This document shows positions 22,466 to 33,800 of a stretch of 64,000 nt of DNA, piece after piece. The notes under the pieces were generated by a model. That model was given only the letters and a program-made list of their open reading frames with translations. It did no database searches and was not told where the DNA came from. This DNA is from Chrysaora quinquecirrha (taxonomy: Eukaryota > Cnidaria > Scyphozoa > Semaeostomeae > Pelagiidae): NCBI GenBank assembly GCA_014526335.1, contig JACTAT010000037.1, forward strand, positions 13,406,139 to 13,470,138, read 5' to 3'. How positions within the stretch are numbered: the stretch's first letter is position 1; each line of letters begins with the position of its first letter. A program made the translations under genes and the position numbers.

Positions 22466-22496
22466 AGGTCAAAGTTAAATAAAAGGTCAAAGGTTA
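22466..22496 (+). promoter_or_regulatory. Two DR1-type nuclear receptor half-site pairs
   Basis: AGGTCA-A-AGTTAA (22466-22478) and AGGTCA-A-AGGTTA (22484-22496) are direct repeats with one-base spacing, 60-90 bp before the GPCR start codon. DR1 elements are bound by RXR, HNF4 and COUP-TF type receptors. Binding here is an inference. Confidence 0.35.
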
Positions 22497-22556
22497 CTTA
22501 AAGATCAGAGGTCGCAATTTATTTCAAGGGACAAAGGTGAAACGACAAGCCAAAGA

Positions 22557-23555
22557 ATGATCAATACTGTGGCGCCAATAAAGTTAACAGTGACATTTCT
22601 TGTATTCTACACGTTATCAGGATGTTTGTCAGTGGTTCTCAATATACTTGAAATTCATTTGATTCGTAAGTCATGGAAAACGGCAACCAACTTTGAGTTT
22701 ATTCTGCTACATCTTGCTTTCGCTGACCTTTTGACGGGACTGATAAATATTTTGAAATGCGTTTTTTCAGCTTATGTCTACGCAGGGAAATTTTATAGCT
22801 ACAGCCTTGTATCAATTGCTAGCTTGCTTGTAGTTATACCCACGACTTGCAGCACAGTATTCGTGATTGTGATTGGTATTGAGCGATTAATGGCGATTAA
22901 GTCTCCTTTGAAGCATAGATATCACTCATCGTCACGACGACAAACCATTTGTCTTGTTATAGGCACATGGATAGTTGCAATTGTCATAACAACACTAATG
23001 GTCCTTGGAGGTACAATATGGCTTAGAAAGCTAACCCTATTGGGCTCAGTTTCAACGACTTTTACTCTGTCTATCGCAATAGTCTTGACAGTTGGAATGT
23101 GTTTTACATTAATTCTTTACTCGTGGATAGGACATCTTCTGCTCCGAAGAAATTCATTGCTATTCAAGTTTGACTCAGAAGATTCAACCACAAAAACCAA
23201 ATCTCTAATTTCAGCCATACAGAAGGAAAGGGCATCCATTATGGTATGCACTTTAGTTGTTGTGTCATATATAGCATTGAATATGCCTGTTACAGTGGAT
23301 TTGTTCCATGGGAGGTTGACCGGGATTAGCGTCGTTCTCACTTCCATGAATTCTGCTGTTGATCCAGTCATTTACTTCCTTAAAGGCTATATCGAGAAAT
23401 ATTTGGTAAAACGGAAAGATAACTACGTTATTGCAGAACTCAAAAGGGCTAATGAGGAAAAGGCAAGCAAAGACACAGTTGTTAGTTTGGAAGAAAACAT
23501 TGCTAATGAAAATGAAAAAAGGAAAATTGTTTGCTTTGGAGAGCCAGAAGCCTGA
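22557..23555 (+). CDS. Class A (rhodopsin-like) G protein-coupled receptor, intronless
   Basis: A 332-residue protein with seven hydrophobic segments. TM1 about 10-36 (N29), TM2 about 47-68 with LAFAD (D57), TM3 about 82-112 ending I-E109-R110 (the D/E-R-Y position), TM4 about 130-152, TM5 about 165-197, TM6 about 226-250 with NMP244 and no Trp, and TM7 about 256-277 with N265SAVD269PVIY273 (NPxxY in the DPxxY form). The N-terminus is very short, and the usual TM3-ECL2 cysteine pair is not seen. DPxxY and the missing disulphide are typical of the melanocortin/adenosine-type (MECA) group, so a MECA-like orphan receptor is likely. The ligand is unknown. The tail is charged (ELKRANEEKASKD). A single exon is common for cnidarian class A receptors. 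A transposon begins 60 bp after the stop. Confidence 0.92.
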   Translation: MINTVAPIKLTVTFLVFYTLSGCLSVVLNILEIHLIRKSWKTATNFEFILLHLAFADLLTGLINILKCVFSAYVYAGKFYSYSLVSIASLLVVIPTTCSTVFVIVIGIERLMAIKSPLKHRYHSSSRRQTICLVIGTWIVAIVITTLMVLGGTIWLRKLTLLGSVSTTFTLSIAIVLTVGMCFTLILYSWIGHLLLRRNSLLFKFDSEDSTTKTKSLISAIQKERASIMVCTLVVVSYIALNMPVTVDLFHGRLTGISVVLTSMNSAVDPVIYFLKGYIEKYLVKRKDNYVIAELKRANEEKASKDTVVSLEENIANENEKRKIVCFGEPEA

Positions 23556-23779
23556 GCTCTTGATCTGCTTATTTTGTTATTTTAAGAGACAAAACTTTGA
23601 AGTTAAAAAAAAGTCCCGGGGGGGTACTTCCATTGTTCGTTATACTAGACGTGCCGCCCAAATGGGTAACCTTTTCAGCGCCAAATTCCCTGCATATGGG
23701 TTAATTTTTCGTAAAGAATCTCTGCACATGGGTAGTAAAATATATACAAAATTTTAGACATGCATTGCTTTGAAAAGCC

Positions 23780-25080
23780 CAGGGGCGTGGTGGGAATTTT
23801 GATGGACCGGGGAAAATTTAGATTTTAGGGGCCCACTAGGCCTATAAAATTTTTTAAGTAACACAATCAATGTTAACAAGTTTATAAGAAAAAACAGCAA
23901 TCCTTGACGTTCAAATGAATAAAACATGCAAAAAATCTATGATAAAAGTAGCCTTTTCATCAACATTGATGTTGCAGTTAATTTGTCTATAATTTCATCA
24001 GATGTTAAAAGGTTCATATATTCATGTTGCACACTCATTAGCATCGAGCTTTCGAGGTTTTCCTGTGTCATTCTTCCTCGCAATCTGTTTTTTATTAATT
24101 TCAACTTTGAAAATACTCCCTCACAGTGCACTTGTGTCACTGCAAGAGTCAGCAAATATTGATAAGCAACATATAGGTCATTATACGATGTACTGTTCAA
24201 GTTGTACTTGTAGAGCACTTGAAATGCATAAGGGATGCATTGTCGGCATGTTACTCCTTTTTGTCTGCATGGACCTTGTTCTATCATTACAGTGTGTCCA
24301 CTTTGAACTTCTTCTTCATCCTCGTCTGCGAATGGCTCTTCGCTCAATATTGCTCTGTCATACTCTTCTGTAAGAGTCTTTGCAAGATTTTCAAATGAAT
24401 AGGCAAATGACTCCAGTTGATTTCTCAATGCACTGCGGTCAACATTTCCTTTTAATGAATCACTAATTTTGTCTAATGATCCATCTGGGAGACCATGCTT
24501 CTTCATATCAGCAAACCTTTTCGGCTCAAAACATGTGAAGTCTTTGTATAACGCCTTATGCTTGATAAAGCGTTCATTCATGCTCTCCACCACATTATCC
24601 ATTACAACATTGTATGTCTTAATTTCATATTCTTTATCTGCATCAAGAAATGTTGTTTGATCAGCTGACTCTCCGGGCATGACAGTTGTCCTCCTCTTTC
24701 TTTTCTTTGGCAGTTCAGACCTCAAAACTATTCCAGTATTTGAAAGCTTTTCATTTACTTGCATGGCAAATTCCGTTGCTTTTTTCTTGATGCTATCGAA
24801 ATTACGTGAAATTGACTTCAATCTCGTTGTTGCTGATTTGACCAGCTTCCATGATTATGTGAGATCAAGCCCACTGGACGGCAGATAGTTTGACAGTGGA
24901 GTTGTCACTTCGAAAATTGCTTGAAAGGTGAATGCTGTCAAGAGCGTTTATACTTCGAAAAAAACTCTATCAGAAATATTTTCAAAAATAAAAAAAAACT
25001 AGAATAAAGGGGCCCACCAGAAGAATTTAGAGGGGCCTACCGGGAAATTTCCCGAGTCCCGGTGGGCCACCACGCCCCTG
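23780..25080 (-). mobile_element. hAT transposon nested in the preceding element
   Basis: Termini CAGGGGCGTGGTGG and CCACCACGCCCCTG, with a perfect 8-bp duplication GAAAAGCC on both sides (23772-23779, 25081-25088). This is the hAT signature. The interrupted host element reads through when the insertion and one duplication are removed, as shown by the copy at 38383-39098. Subterminal GGGGCCCA segments are also inverted. It carries one partial transposase frame on the minus strand. Confidence 0.95.
23937..24821 (-). pseudogene. Truncated hAT transposase, C-terminal part
   Basis: A 294-codon frame. The last 90 or so residues contain the hAT dimerisation (hATC) pattern: LYVAYQYLLTLAVTQVHCEG then FSKLKLIKNRLRGRM and LESSMLMSVQHEYMN. 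The N-terminal zinc finger and most of the catalytic core expected for a full transposase of 600 or more residues are missing, so the element is probably non-autonomous. The similarity is to the ZMYM/DUF4371-type hAT transposases of animals. The intact termini and target duplication argue against domestication. Confidence 0.8.
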
Positions 25081-25319
25081 GAAAAGCCTGATAAAAAATG
25101 CGTTTTAGTTTTGAGCGCATATGCCTTTTCGCCGCTTTGTCTCAGGCGTTAAATTGGGTTCAAACATTTGAAATATTGGTACAAATGGGTAAACAATTTC
25201 GTTGTTTTTTTCTATACATGGGTACCACGGCTGAAAAAATTTGTTGGTAGACATGGGTGGGTTTGGAAAAACTGGGCGGCACGTCTAGTTATTTGAACAA
25301 TGAAGTACCCCCCCCCGGG

Positions 25320-26349
25320 AAGAAAGTGAGTAGAATGGAATTTGATGAATAGGAAAACAAGAAATTGTGCATTTCAGACAAGCAATGCAAGTAAAGGCTG
25401 TCAATTAAGACTTGCAAGCATTAACCTTGTAGTAAAGTTAAATTATGAAGCACTTTGTTCAAATATAGTTTGAACTACATTTTAGATTCATAAAAGACAA
25501 TTGTACTCACATATAGCTGAGAATATCGGCTTGTTACAGTCAGACAGTGAACAAAACGCAAAACGATCTCTGAATATAAAAGCATGTAAACCATAGCTGG
25601 AAGCATAAGGTTGCCCCTAGAGACCTGGAAGCATACCGTGCCTCAATTTATAAAAGACCAAAGCAGTGAAACCACAGCTGTTTCTAAACAGCCTAAATCA
25701 ATTGCTTGGAGTGGTAAAAACTCCAAATATATAACAATAGTCTCTTTGGAGTTTGAAGCATGCACACTGGAAGCTGGTCTGGTAATGAAGTCACCACTGA
25801 TATGAAATCATGAAATAGGTCGTAAATGAGAGAAACCAAAGTTAAGTCGCAAGTTAAACGCGCACTGGATTTTTAGAAAGTAGTGGTTGCTCGAATAATT
25901 TCTAATATAATCTAAGAGTAAAAATTTTCGCAAAGCACCTTTACGTTTTATGTAGATATGGATACTAAAACGAGTTTTGAGTAGACAGGTAGGAACATAA
26001 TGGTTTTATGTTTGTTTTGTACATAAGTCTTTCATCATTATTATAAGTTATTATTAGTTATTTTATTTAACGAAAAGGCAAGTTGAACAACTCCTTAAAT
26101 TTGCTGGATTCTAATGCGAATTTCAACAGGAAATGCATCTGGTGACGAGCTGTGTTGCATATTAGCCACTATCAAGATCATGCAATAGACAATCTTGGAC
26201 AGTCTCAGCTCTATGCTATGTTTGCATTGACAGAAACATGGCAAGCAGCTTCATAACATTCAAGGCGTGGTTTTAGAGCGTCCGGTGTGTAGGATATACG
26301 AATATTACACTTATATTATGACTCCGATACCCCCTGAACGGTAACATTA
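25320..26349. other. No recognisable gene
   Basis: About 1 kb with only short frames. Nothing recognised. Confidence 0.5.
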
Positions 26350-26881
26350 ACCCTATTCTTACCAAGGGGGGGGTATAATTACCCCCCACTCAATTTTTTG
26401 TAATATCTCAAAACCCGTTTGTTCTATAGGTCTAAAGTTTTCCGGCTTTTAGTTTATTTCTATAATGAGTATTTTTGCCAATTTTCATTGCTCTATGACA
26501 ATTTGTGTGGCTACAATTGTTTAGCGCACCTAAAAATTCGTAACAAACATTAAAAATCTAAATTCTTCCTATCTTTGGAAATTTCTCTTCTTTGGTCATT
26601 ATATGCATTCCTCCAACCTATTTGCAACATTAGAATAAAGTTTTATGAAGCAAGAGTGTAGTGATATCATTTCTGGCACTTTTTCAAATTATGACGTCAT
26701 ACCAATGTGAAACCAAAAATATCACGTGATAGCCAAATCAGGTGACAAAATGTTAATTTTTTTATTATATTTCAAGTCTTCTCATTACATACTACGACTC
26801 TGTTTTCAAGCAGGGGGGAGGGGGGGTAATTTTACCCCCTTGGTAAGAACTGGGACCAAAATGCCTCGGTAAGAATAGGGT
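26350..26881. mobile_element. MITE with ACCCTATTCTTACC inverted ends
   Basis: ACCCTATTCTTACC at 26350 and GGTAAGAATAGGGT ending at 26881. Next to each end lies a GGGGGGGTA…TACCCCCC hairpin. No coding frame. The target duplication is unclear. Confidence 0.75.
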
Positions 26882-27226
26882 ATCTTAAAAGACAACTCAA
26901 TGTTTTGTTCCATTTGCTTTTCAAAATTTAAAGTCCTTTCAGAAAATATGTCATACAGACAATATTGGATACAGAATAACTATTTCACTTGAGCCTTTTT
27001 CAGAGAAATGCGTCCTTCTCAATTCGATATTTCAATAACTCCAGTGCACTACTCCAGTTCCTTGCTTAAATTATCGATAGTTGTACAATAATCAAAGGTT
27101 TAAAGATTAAAGTAAAATACTAGGTTAATGCTGGTAAGCAACTTGTGTTACTTTCAGCCGTTCTTTTAGCAATCAAGCATTTTTGTGAGTTATTTTGTGA
27201 AAATTAGTATTACGTTTAGCCTGAAG

Positions 27227-27376
27227 ATGTCTTCAACGAAGGTTCTTTCATGCTGTGGTTTTAGAAGTGTGGCATATATTATGGTTGCATATGTTGTGTT
27301 AGAAGTGTGGTATAACCATCGAATACGTTTGAGGGAAAATGAAATTTTTTCGCTGAACCAGAAAAATGATACTTAG
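27227..27376 (+). CDS. Possible 49-residue membrane-anchor ORF
   Basis: ATG frame MSSTKVLSCCGFRSVAYI, then MVAYVVLEVWYN and a charged tail RIRLRENEIFSLNQKNDT. A cysteine pair followed by one hydrophobic stretch looks like a short signal-anchor. Copy A has a stop at codon 17, and no upstream or downstream exon is evident. It could be noise or the first exon of a type II membrane protein. Not recognised. Confidence 0.25.
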   Translation: MSSTKVLSCCGFRSVAYIMVAYVVLEVWYNHRIRLRENEIFSLNQKNDT

Positions 27377-27420
27377 TGTAAGCACTTCCATACAAAATCC
27401 AACACCTCTCGAATTTAACC

Positions 27421-28645
27421 GTTGTTGATAAAATATTGAATGACCTGAAATGACCTGAAATGAGCTGAAATGAGCTGAAATGATCTGAAATGACCTGAAA
27501 ATGACCTGGAATTACCCTAAAATGAGCTGATCAGACTTATTCCTTTCTTTTTAGAGCTGTTTAAAATTCATGGCTGTGTTAAAAGGACAGAACCAGTATT
27601 AGAATCTGAAAATGTGAATCTGGGAATGGCATCTAAGAATATTGTAGGCTTCTTGAAAAGGAATTTGGGAATGGGAATGTGGAAATGGGAATGTGGAGAT
27701 TGGAATCGTAGAAAGGGGATTTTAGAAGGGGAATCTAAGAACAGGGTTCTAGAGAAGGAATGGGGAATGGGAATGTGGAAATGGGATTCTGGGATTGGAA
27801 ACTGAAAAGGAATTTGAGAAAGGGAATCTAAGAATAGGCTTCTGGAGAAGGAATGGGGAATGGGAATGTGGGAATGGGAATCTGGAGATGGGAATCTGAG
27901 AGAGGGAATTTGAGAAGAGAGATGTCAGCTGCCAACAGATTAAGACACTTCATCGATGTTCAGCAATTTCTCTTTAGTCAATAAACAGAACAAAACAATG
28001 ATAACTATCTAATAATTATAGAATTTGAAAGACAATGATTGATAGTTAAGTATATTCATAACAGCCATAACGAACATAAAAAATGAGCATGTTTGAGTCT
28101 TATAGATCTTTAGGGCTCAAACTCCAAGCCTTGTTTTCTTAGAGAATCGGCAGCTTCCTCTAGTAATCTCTTCAATGTTTTTTGATATTTGAGTTCTCTC
28201 ACATGATGGGAGTGGTCAGCCGATTGGCAGCTGACATCTCTCTTCTCAAATTCCCTTTCTCCGATCCAATCCCCAGATTCCCATTCCCAGATTCCTTCTC
28301 CAGAAGCCTTTTCTTAGATTCCCCTTCTAAAATCCCCTTTCTACGATTCCAATCTCCAGATTCCCATTTCCACATTCCCAAATTCCTTTTCAAGAAGCCT
28401 ACAATATTCATAGATGCCGTTCCCAGATTCACATTTTCAGATTCTAGTACTGGTTCCGTCTTTTTAACACAGCCATGAATTTTAAACAGCTCTGAAAAGA
28501 AGGGAATAAGTCTGATCAGCTCATTTTTGGGTTATTTCAGGTCATTTAGGGTAATTCCAGGTCATTTTCAGGTCATTTCAGATCATTTCAGCTCATTTCA
28601 GGTCATTTCAGGTCATTTCAGGTCATTCAATATTTTATCAATAAC
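27421..28645. mobile_element. Foldback element with about 520-bp inverted arms
   Basis: The ends GTTGTTGATAAAATATTGAA and TTCAATATTTTATCAATAAC are inverted. Each arm then holds a 10-bp minisatellite (TGACCTGAAA / TGAGCTGAAA), a non-repetitive piece containing AATTCATGGCTGTGTT, and a long GGGAATGTGGAAAT-rich tract. The arms meet around a spacer at about 27948-28223. No coding frame. Copy A lacks it. Confidence 0.85.
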
Positions 28646-28709
28646 GATCAATGATAATAAAAAATAATTCATTTCATTTTTTTTCATTTGAGGCTTTCTT
28701 CAATATCTG

Positions 28710-28990
28710 GACTTACAATCTTGGACAAAATATTTGAAACAAGGCCTATTCCAGCGAATTTCTAATTTATGAACTCCAGCGCTTCCCCCTGTACCCCCGA
28801 AACAATGTTGGTAGCAAAGGAAGACATCTCTTGTTCGAAACAACATTGTAACGGGGGAGAGATGGAATCCATTTGTTATGGCAAAACTATTTAGGCTGTT
28901 CCAATCACTGCACACCTGGGCGAGATTCAAAGTGTTTGGTCGAAGTGGGACACTGATCCAACAAAGTTATAGTTTTATTTTCTTTTGACA
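28710..28990. mobile_element. Truncated MITE with CAATCTTGGACAAAAT end (copy B)
   Basis: Counterpart of 1167-1440. Left terminus only. The unique stretch 29040-29380 between it and the next shared block holds no recognised gene; it has GTAAGAAACC-like fragments of the TA-MITE superfamily at about 29235-29320. Confidence 0.55.
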
Positions 28991-29762
28991 TTTGCAGTTA
29001 ACCCAACGGTGCCTTATCATTAATTAACCTTGTGTTCTTATGGTCCGGTTAACAGTATCAGAGCCTTGGGAAATGGCGGAAAGAGAAGGGCTACAAAACG
29101 AAAGTACTCGAACAGGTAGGGGGCAGGTTGATTTGGTGAATTTATGATGTTGTTGCTTAACAAACTCATTACTCTCGAATGTCACTTCAGATAAGGTGTT
29201 ATGATTTATCGTTTACTGTTTTTGAGGAAAAGCACACTAATAAGAAACCTTTAAGCAACCTTCTATAAGAAGCAATAGACGCCCTCTTCCTGAGAATAAG
29301 AAACTCTTCTTGAATGGTCTACATAGAAAGTCAAATAAAATATAAATTAAATCTATTTGTATTGCTTTATTATATTTATAAATAAACTATACATGCTCCA
29401 TGATGAGTCCAGGTGATTTTGCACTTTTCATCCTTGGCAAGTTAAGGTTGCCTTTGCAAAAAAGCTTGTACAACAAAACTCAAAAGTGTACTACTATATA
29501 CTATAACAAATTGTACTATACTATAACAATACTATACTATACAACAGTATTAGTTGTACTATAACAAAAGTCAAAAGTGCTAAAACTTAAGAAACCCCTG
29601 CTATTATCGATGAACCAAAGTTTCAAGCACAATAAAGCAAGCTATACATAAATGATTTTATGTACAATGCTGTCGCAATATGCGTGCAACAAGAGACAAG
29701 AGTCTACAGAATATAAGCTCCATTTTAATTTATTCTCCAACTCCAAATTATCCATAACTCAG

Positions 29763-30119
29763 ATACACGTATTATTTTTTATAAGAAACCCTTTGTAAGA
29801 AACCCAGACTCTCGAATGGCAAAAAACTTAAGAAACTCCAGTACTGGAATTTTTTTTAACTAAGACAGCGAAAATAGTCTTTTATTTCCCGTATTTCGTC
29901 TGCTATAAAGCCTTTTTGTGACAAGCAGGCAACAGGAAACCCATATATGCATTCAAACACGATCGATAAATGTGTTTGGAACATCATTCAGATAGAATAA
30001 CTGTGTTGCAAATATGGATATTCAAGAAACTCTTAAGAAACTTTCAGTACTCAAAATCCGAAAATTTTAAGAAACTTTCAGTACTGGATCAATTTTTTAG
30101 TTTCTTATAAAAAATACGT
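29763..30119. mobile_element. TA-flanked MITE, GTTTCTTA subfamily (copy B)
   Basis: Same element as 2317-2669, with only a few base differences. Confidence 0.65.
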
Positions 30120-30727
30120 ATAAACGATAAAAGCTGATGTATTTGGACTATGCTGAAAGGAACATCGTGTTTTATAATTCAAAAATGAAAACCAATGCAA
30201 GTGAATCGTTATGGATTCAAATTCCGGTTTTCCATTCTAACATTCCATAATCTATGTTGGTCCATGTTTTTAGGCTAGCCGGAAAAAATTCTGAGAAAAC
30301 ACTCTGCTGCGTGTCTTGGGAAACTTAATTTTTCATGATAAACAAACACATTTGATTTGCTTTCTGCGAAAACAGGTCATTTTTCTTGGAAAACCGTATC
30401 ACAAAATATTAAGTGTCACAATTTGTATTAATTTATTACTAATTTATCTATCTTTTCTAGAAGTAGACGTGAAATAGGGAAAAAACTGGATACAGTAGCG
30501 TTCTTTTTGTCGTTGTTTTGTTTTGTTTAATAACTAAAAAATTGTGCAGTTATTTGGGTGACGAGTTTCGTTATTGAAGTGAACTTCTTGTCAACTGAAC
30601 TCTGCGGCTTAGCAACTACATACCACGTGACAATTGTATTTGGTCCAATGATAGGATGTTTCGGTCTGCTTGTCATCATTAATCGCGAATCTTTGGGTGA
30701 TTCAGATCAGCGATCTTCGAAAAGCGC

Positions 30728-30818
30728 ATGGATTTTGTACAGCTCGAAGAAGTTCAAACTCAACTTCCAGATCAGGAATTTGATCAATCTTCTCAAAACG
30801 AAAACACCATGCAGACAG
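30728..30818 (+). CDS. Exon 1 of the five-exon gene
   Basis: ATG, 30 codons plus one base, donor GTAAGT. Same as 3281-3371 apart from one Asp/His change. Confidence 0.7.
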
Positions 30819-33800
30819 GTAAGTCTGTCGTACGGACTGATAGTATTTTCAACAAATTCATTGGCTTCGGACAATCCAACCGCTTTCAATGTTAAATCTC
30901 TAGCGTGAAGTCTCGCAGTGGTTTTGGAAGGGCAAAACAGAAATTGTTTATTCGATTAAAAAGCTTTTAAAATAGATCAAGAAAACCCTTACACAATCAT
31001 TTAAAATACATATATACATGGCCACACGGTTTTCATTACAGTATATAAAACTTTATAAGAAGGAGAGTGACAAGACTTGTTGTTGAGTTGGAATTTAAAA
31101 TTGAAAGTATCTTGTATCATACTTTTGTTTCATGAATAGATAACTCTTATCCAAAAGCAAATTTTTCCTTTTGACTAAATTAAGGAATGAATTTCAATTT
31201 TGTAACCAATAATTTTCCTTTTTGTGAGGAAATATCGAAATATAAACATGCGAAAATTCCAAACCAAGGACATTATCCAAACCAAATGTTTTTCTTCTCG
31301 TTTCATTGACGTTGCCTCTGCGCGCCTTCAGGCTGGCCTGAGGGCTCAATTGAATAACTGTAAGCAACTAAGAAGTCAAGCAACCAAGCTTATATACTCT
31401 TTCTTGTTGTAGGGAAATTGTTCGTTCTTATGATTTGCATGTTGAAGTTCGTTAGCTAACGTTTTTCCACTTACTGTCTCCCAAAAGTTGTGTTGTAGGC
31501 CTAACAGTTAATGATTTTGACCTGCGAAGCCAGCGGTGGTTGTTAGGTACAATAAATGTTAAGCAACGCTTAAGCAACTTTGAGGGCTGAAATTACTAAA
31601 ATTTTAAGCAACTTTGAGGGCTGGACGAAAGTCAAGTTGCTTATTAAAAAAAAGTGTAGTCGTCTTGTCTAAAACACCGATAGAGAATTATTGTTGTGCT
31701 TGTTATCAACAAAAGATAAGTAAGCTTTCATTTTAAATTTAAGTATCTCTCAGGTGAAATTTCAAACTTAGGCAAGATGCAAGAAAGATATTTTCAGCAA
31801 AGCTACAGAATCCCTGTGGTCTAAACACCCTATGATTTTTCAAAGAAGTCCAATTAAACAATATCGTATTGAATACGATTTCCCTTTTCCTTTGGTCTGT
31901 GGTGACGCAGGTTAATTGAACAAAGGCTTGTTTGAAAATATTCTTATGAATCCACGGCTGTGTCTAAAATAGGGAACGGGAATGGAACGGGAACGGGAAA
32001 AGGAACGGAAGGGCAACGGCAACGGGAACAAGAATGTGATCGAAATTTGAACGGGAAGGGAATGGAAATGCAAATGGGAACAGGGACTATTAAAACATCT
32101 CGAATAACAGCAGTTCATGCATCTGAATAATCTTAAACATGTTTACTAGTATACCTAGTAGGCCTATCTAAAACATGTCAAAGAATTTTGCTGCTGTCTG
32201 AAACAATTCAAATAACATTTCAGGCATTTGAAGCATCTGAAACAAGTTTAGTAGTACTCAAACGTCTCAGACAATTTTGCAAATTTAGTATTATCTGAAA
32301 CTTGTCAGAAAATTTTTGCCATCTGAAACAACTCGAATAAGATTTCAGGCATTTGAAACAACTCAAACAAAAACTTCTGGTAATGGAAGTTTAATGTTCG
32401 AAACTTTGTTGCAAATTTCGATTTCAAAACCACTACACTATTGGTTCACTTGAAATTGGCGTTTGCAACGAATTTCGAGAATGATTTCCCTTGCCTGCGC
32501 CTGCGCTAAGACTCGATTGGTTATTGGTTGCAAAGTAGCAAATTTCGTTTCCCTTTTACATCAAATGGGTTTTGTTACTTCTTTAAAATTCTGGGATTTG
32601 GCATGAATATGTGACCTATATTGTTGAATAGGGTATCAATATCCGATCAAAATTCTGGGATTGGGTCACAACGGACACGGAGATCCTTGCAGCGCTCACC
32701 CCGTATGATTTTATAGTGAAGTACCAACCCCGATCTACTGTACATATTCGTACGAAACCCCTATGAAACATTTCAAAAGCCAAGCTACAGTCTTATCAAG
32801 AGTTTCGTTTTGTACTTTAGTTGTGACAACCCAGCCAATGTCGTTCAGTGCTGCAAATCTGGACCCACCATCACAATTGATGTATCAAGGCATTAGTGGA
32901 AAACATATGTCTGGTGAATCTTTAATGTCCACTGTTAATGGTGCTGGAGCTGAACTTCTGCAAAGGGTACAAGGTCGTTTCGTCAGTCTCAAGGTTAGTT
33001 CAATTAAGTTATAATAGAATCATGTCAATGAGCTCTCAATTTTCCCTTTAGCCCATCAAGATATTATGAAGAAACAAGGTAACAAGAAACTTGTAATGTG
33101 CTCAAAATAACTCAAAATACTATTCGCTATTCGCTTTGGAATTGGAAAATATTTTTAGCACTATAGTTAACCACTTTCGTTGTTTTACTTCTAAAGACGC
33201 TTTTATTGAACGATTGAATATTCTGCTATATAAACAAATTTTACTTATCTATATCATCTGAAGAGAAGGTAAACGTAGCCATACATCCAAAAACATTTCG
33301 AAAGGTCTGCTCAACTAGACTTATTACACGAACCCTATTTATCGCAGCTACCATCTTTAGTTGTTGTTGTTGTCAAAAAGCTGCTCAAACTGGATGTTGT
33401 TGTGTAGCTTATTGCTATGGTTATTACGCGCAGTTTTTTTATAAGCAACTTCGCTTGGGTCTAGTTAAAAAAAATGCTTATTTTTGGACCTCTTCTGGCC
33501 ACCTTTTCGTAGCAAAAGTTGCTTACTTGTTGCTTAATTCTAACTGTATATTTTTTGCCCTAAGAATAGCATAGAGGTTAGAAAAACAGCAAAACTTGGA
33601 GTTATCCTATAGCTTTTTGTGCAATACAACGCTAACACCTAGTATACAGCAAAGAAATACTATAAATAACATCAGTCAAGAAGTACCATGTAATTGCTGC
33701 CATGTAGAAGCATTGTATTGAAAGTTAAACGGAAACCCCTCAATGATTGCTTCACGTAATGAGTAACACTCTGTTGATATGCGAGTTTTTCACGGCAAAT

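Larger units (their letters stand above)
23615..25319. mobile_element. Inverted-repeat element (CCCGGGGGGGTAC ends), copy 1
   Basis: Left end CCCGGGGGGGTACTTCCATT and right end the complement, with about 45 bp of inverted repeat including ACTAGACGTGCCGCCCA. Without the hAT insertion it is about 400 bp. A second copy in reverse orientation is at 38383-39098, and a decayed one near 50036-50200. No own transposase. The superfamily is not recognised. Confidence 0.8.
27148..33711 (+). repeat. Copy B of the window-internal duplication
   Basis: Counterpart of 1-17606 (block list given there). It lacks the gypsy element, the expanded satellite, the 151-bp repeat, the G-rich insertion and the MITE at 16218. 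It has its own foldback element (27421-28645). The gene begun here continues past the end of similarity. Confidence 0.9.

Noticed and set aside
23937..24821. Domesticated hAT-derived host gene
   Set aside because: The frame lies between intact hAT termini with a perfect target duplication, so it is simply a truncated transposase.
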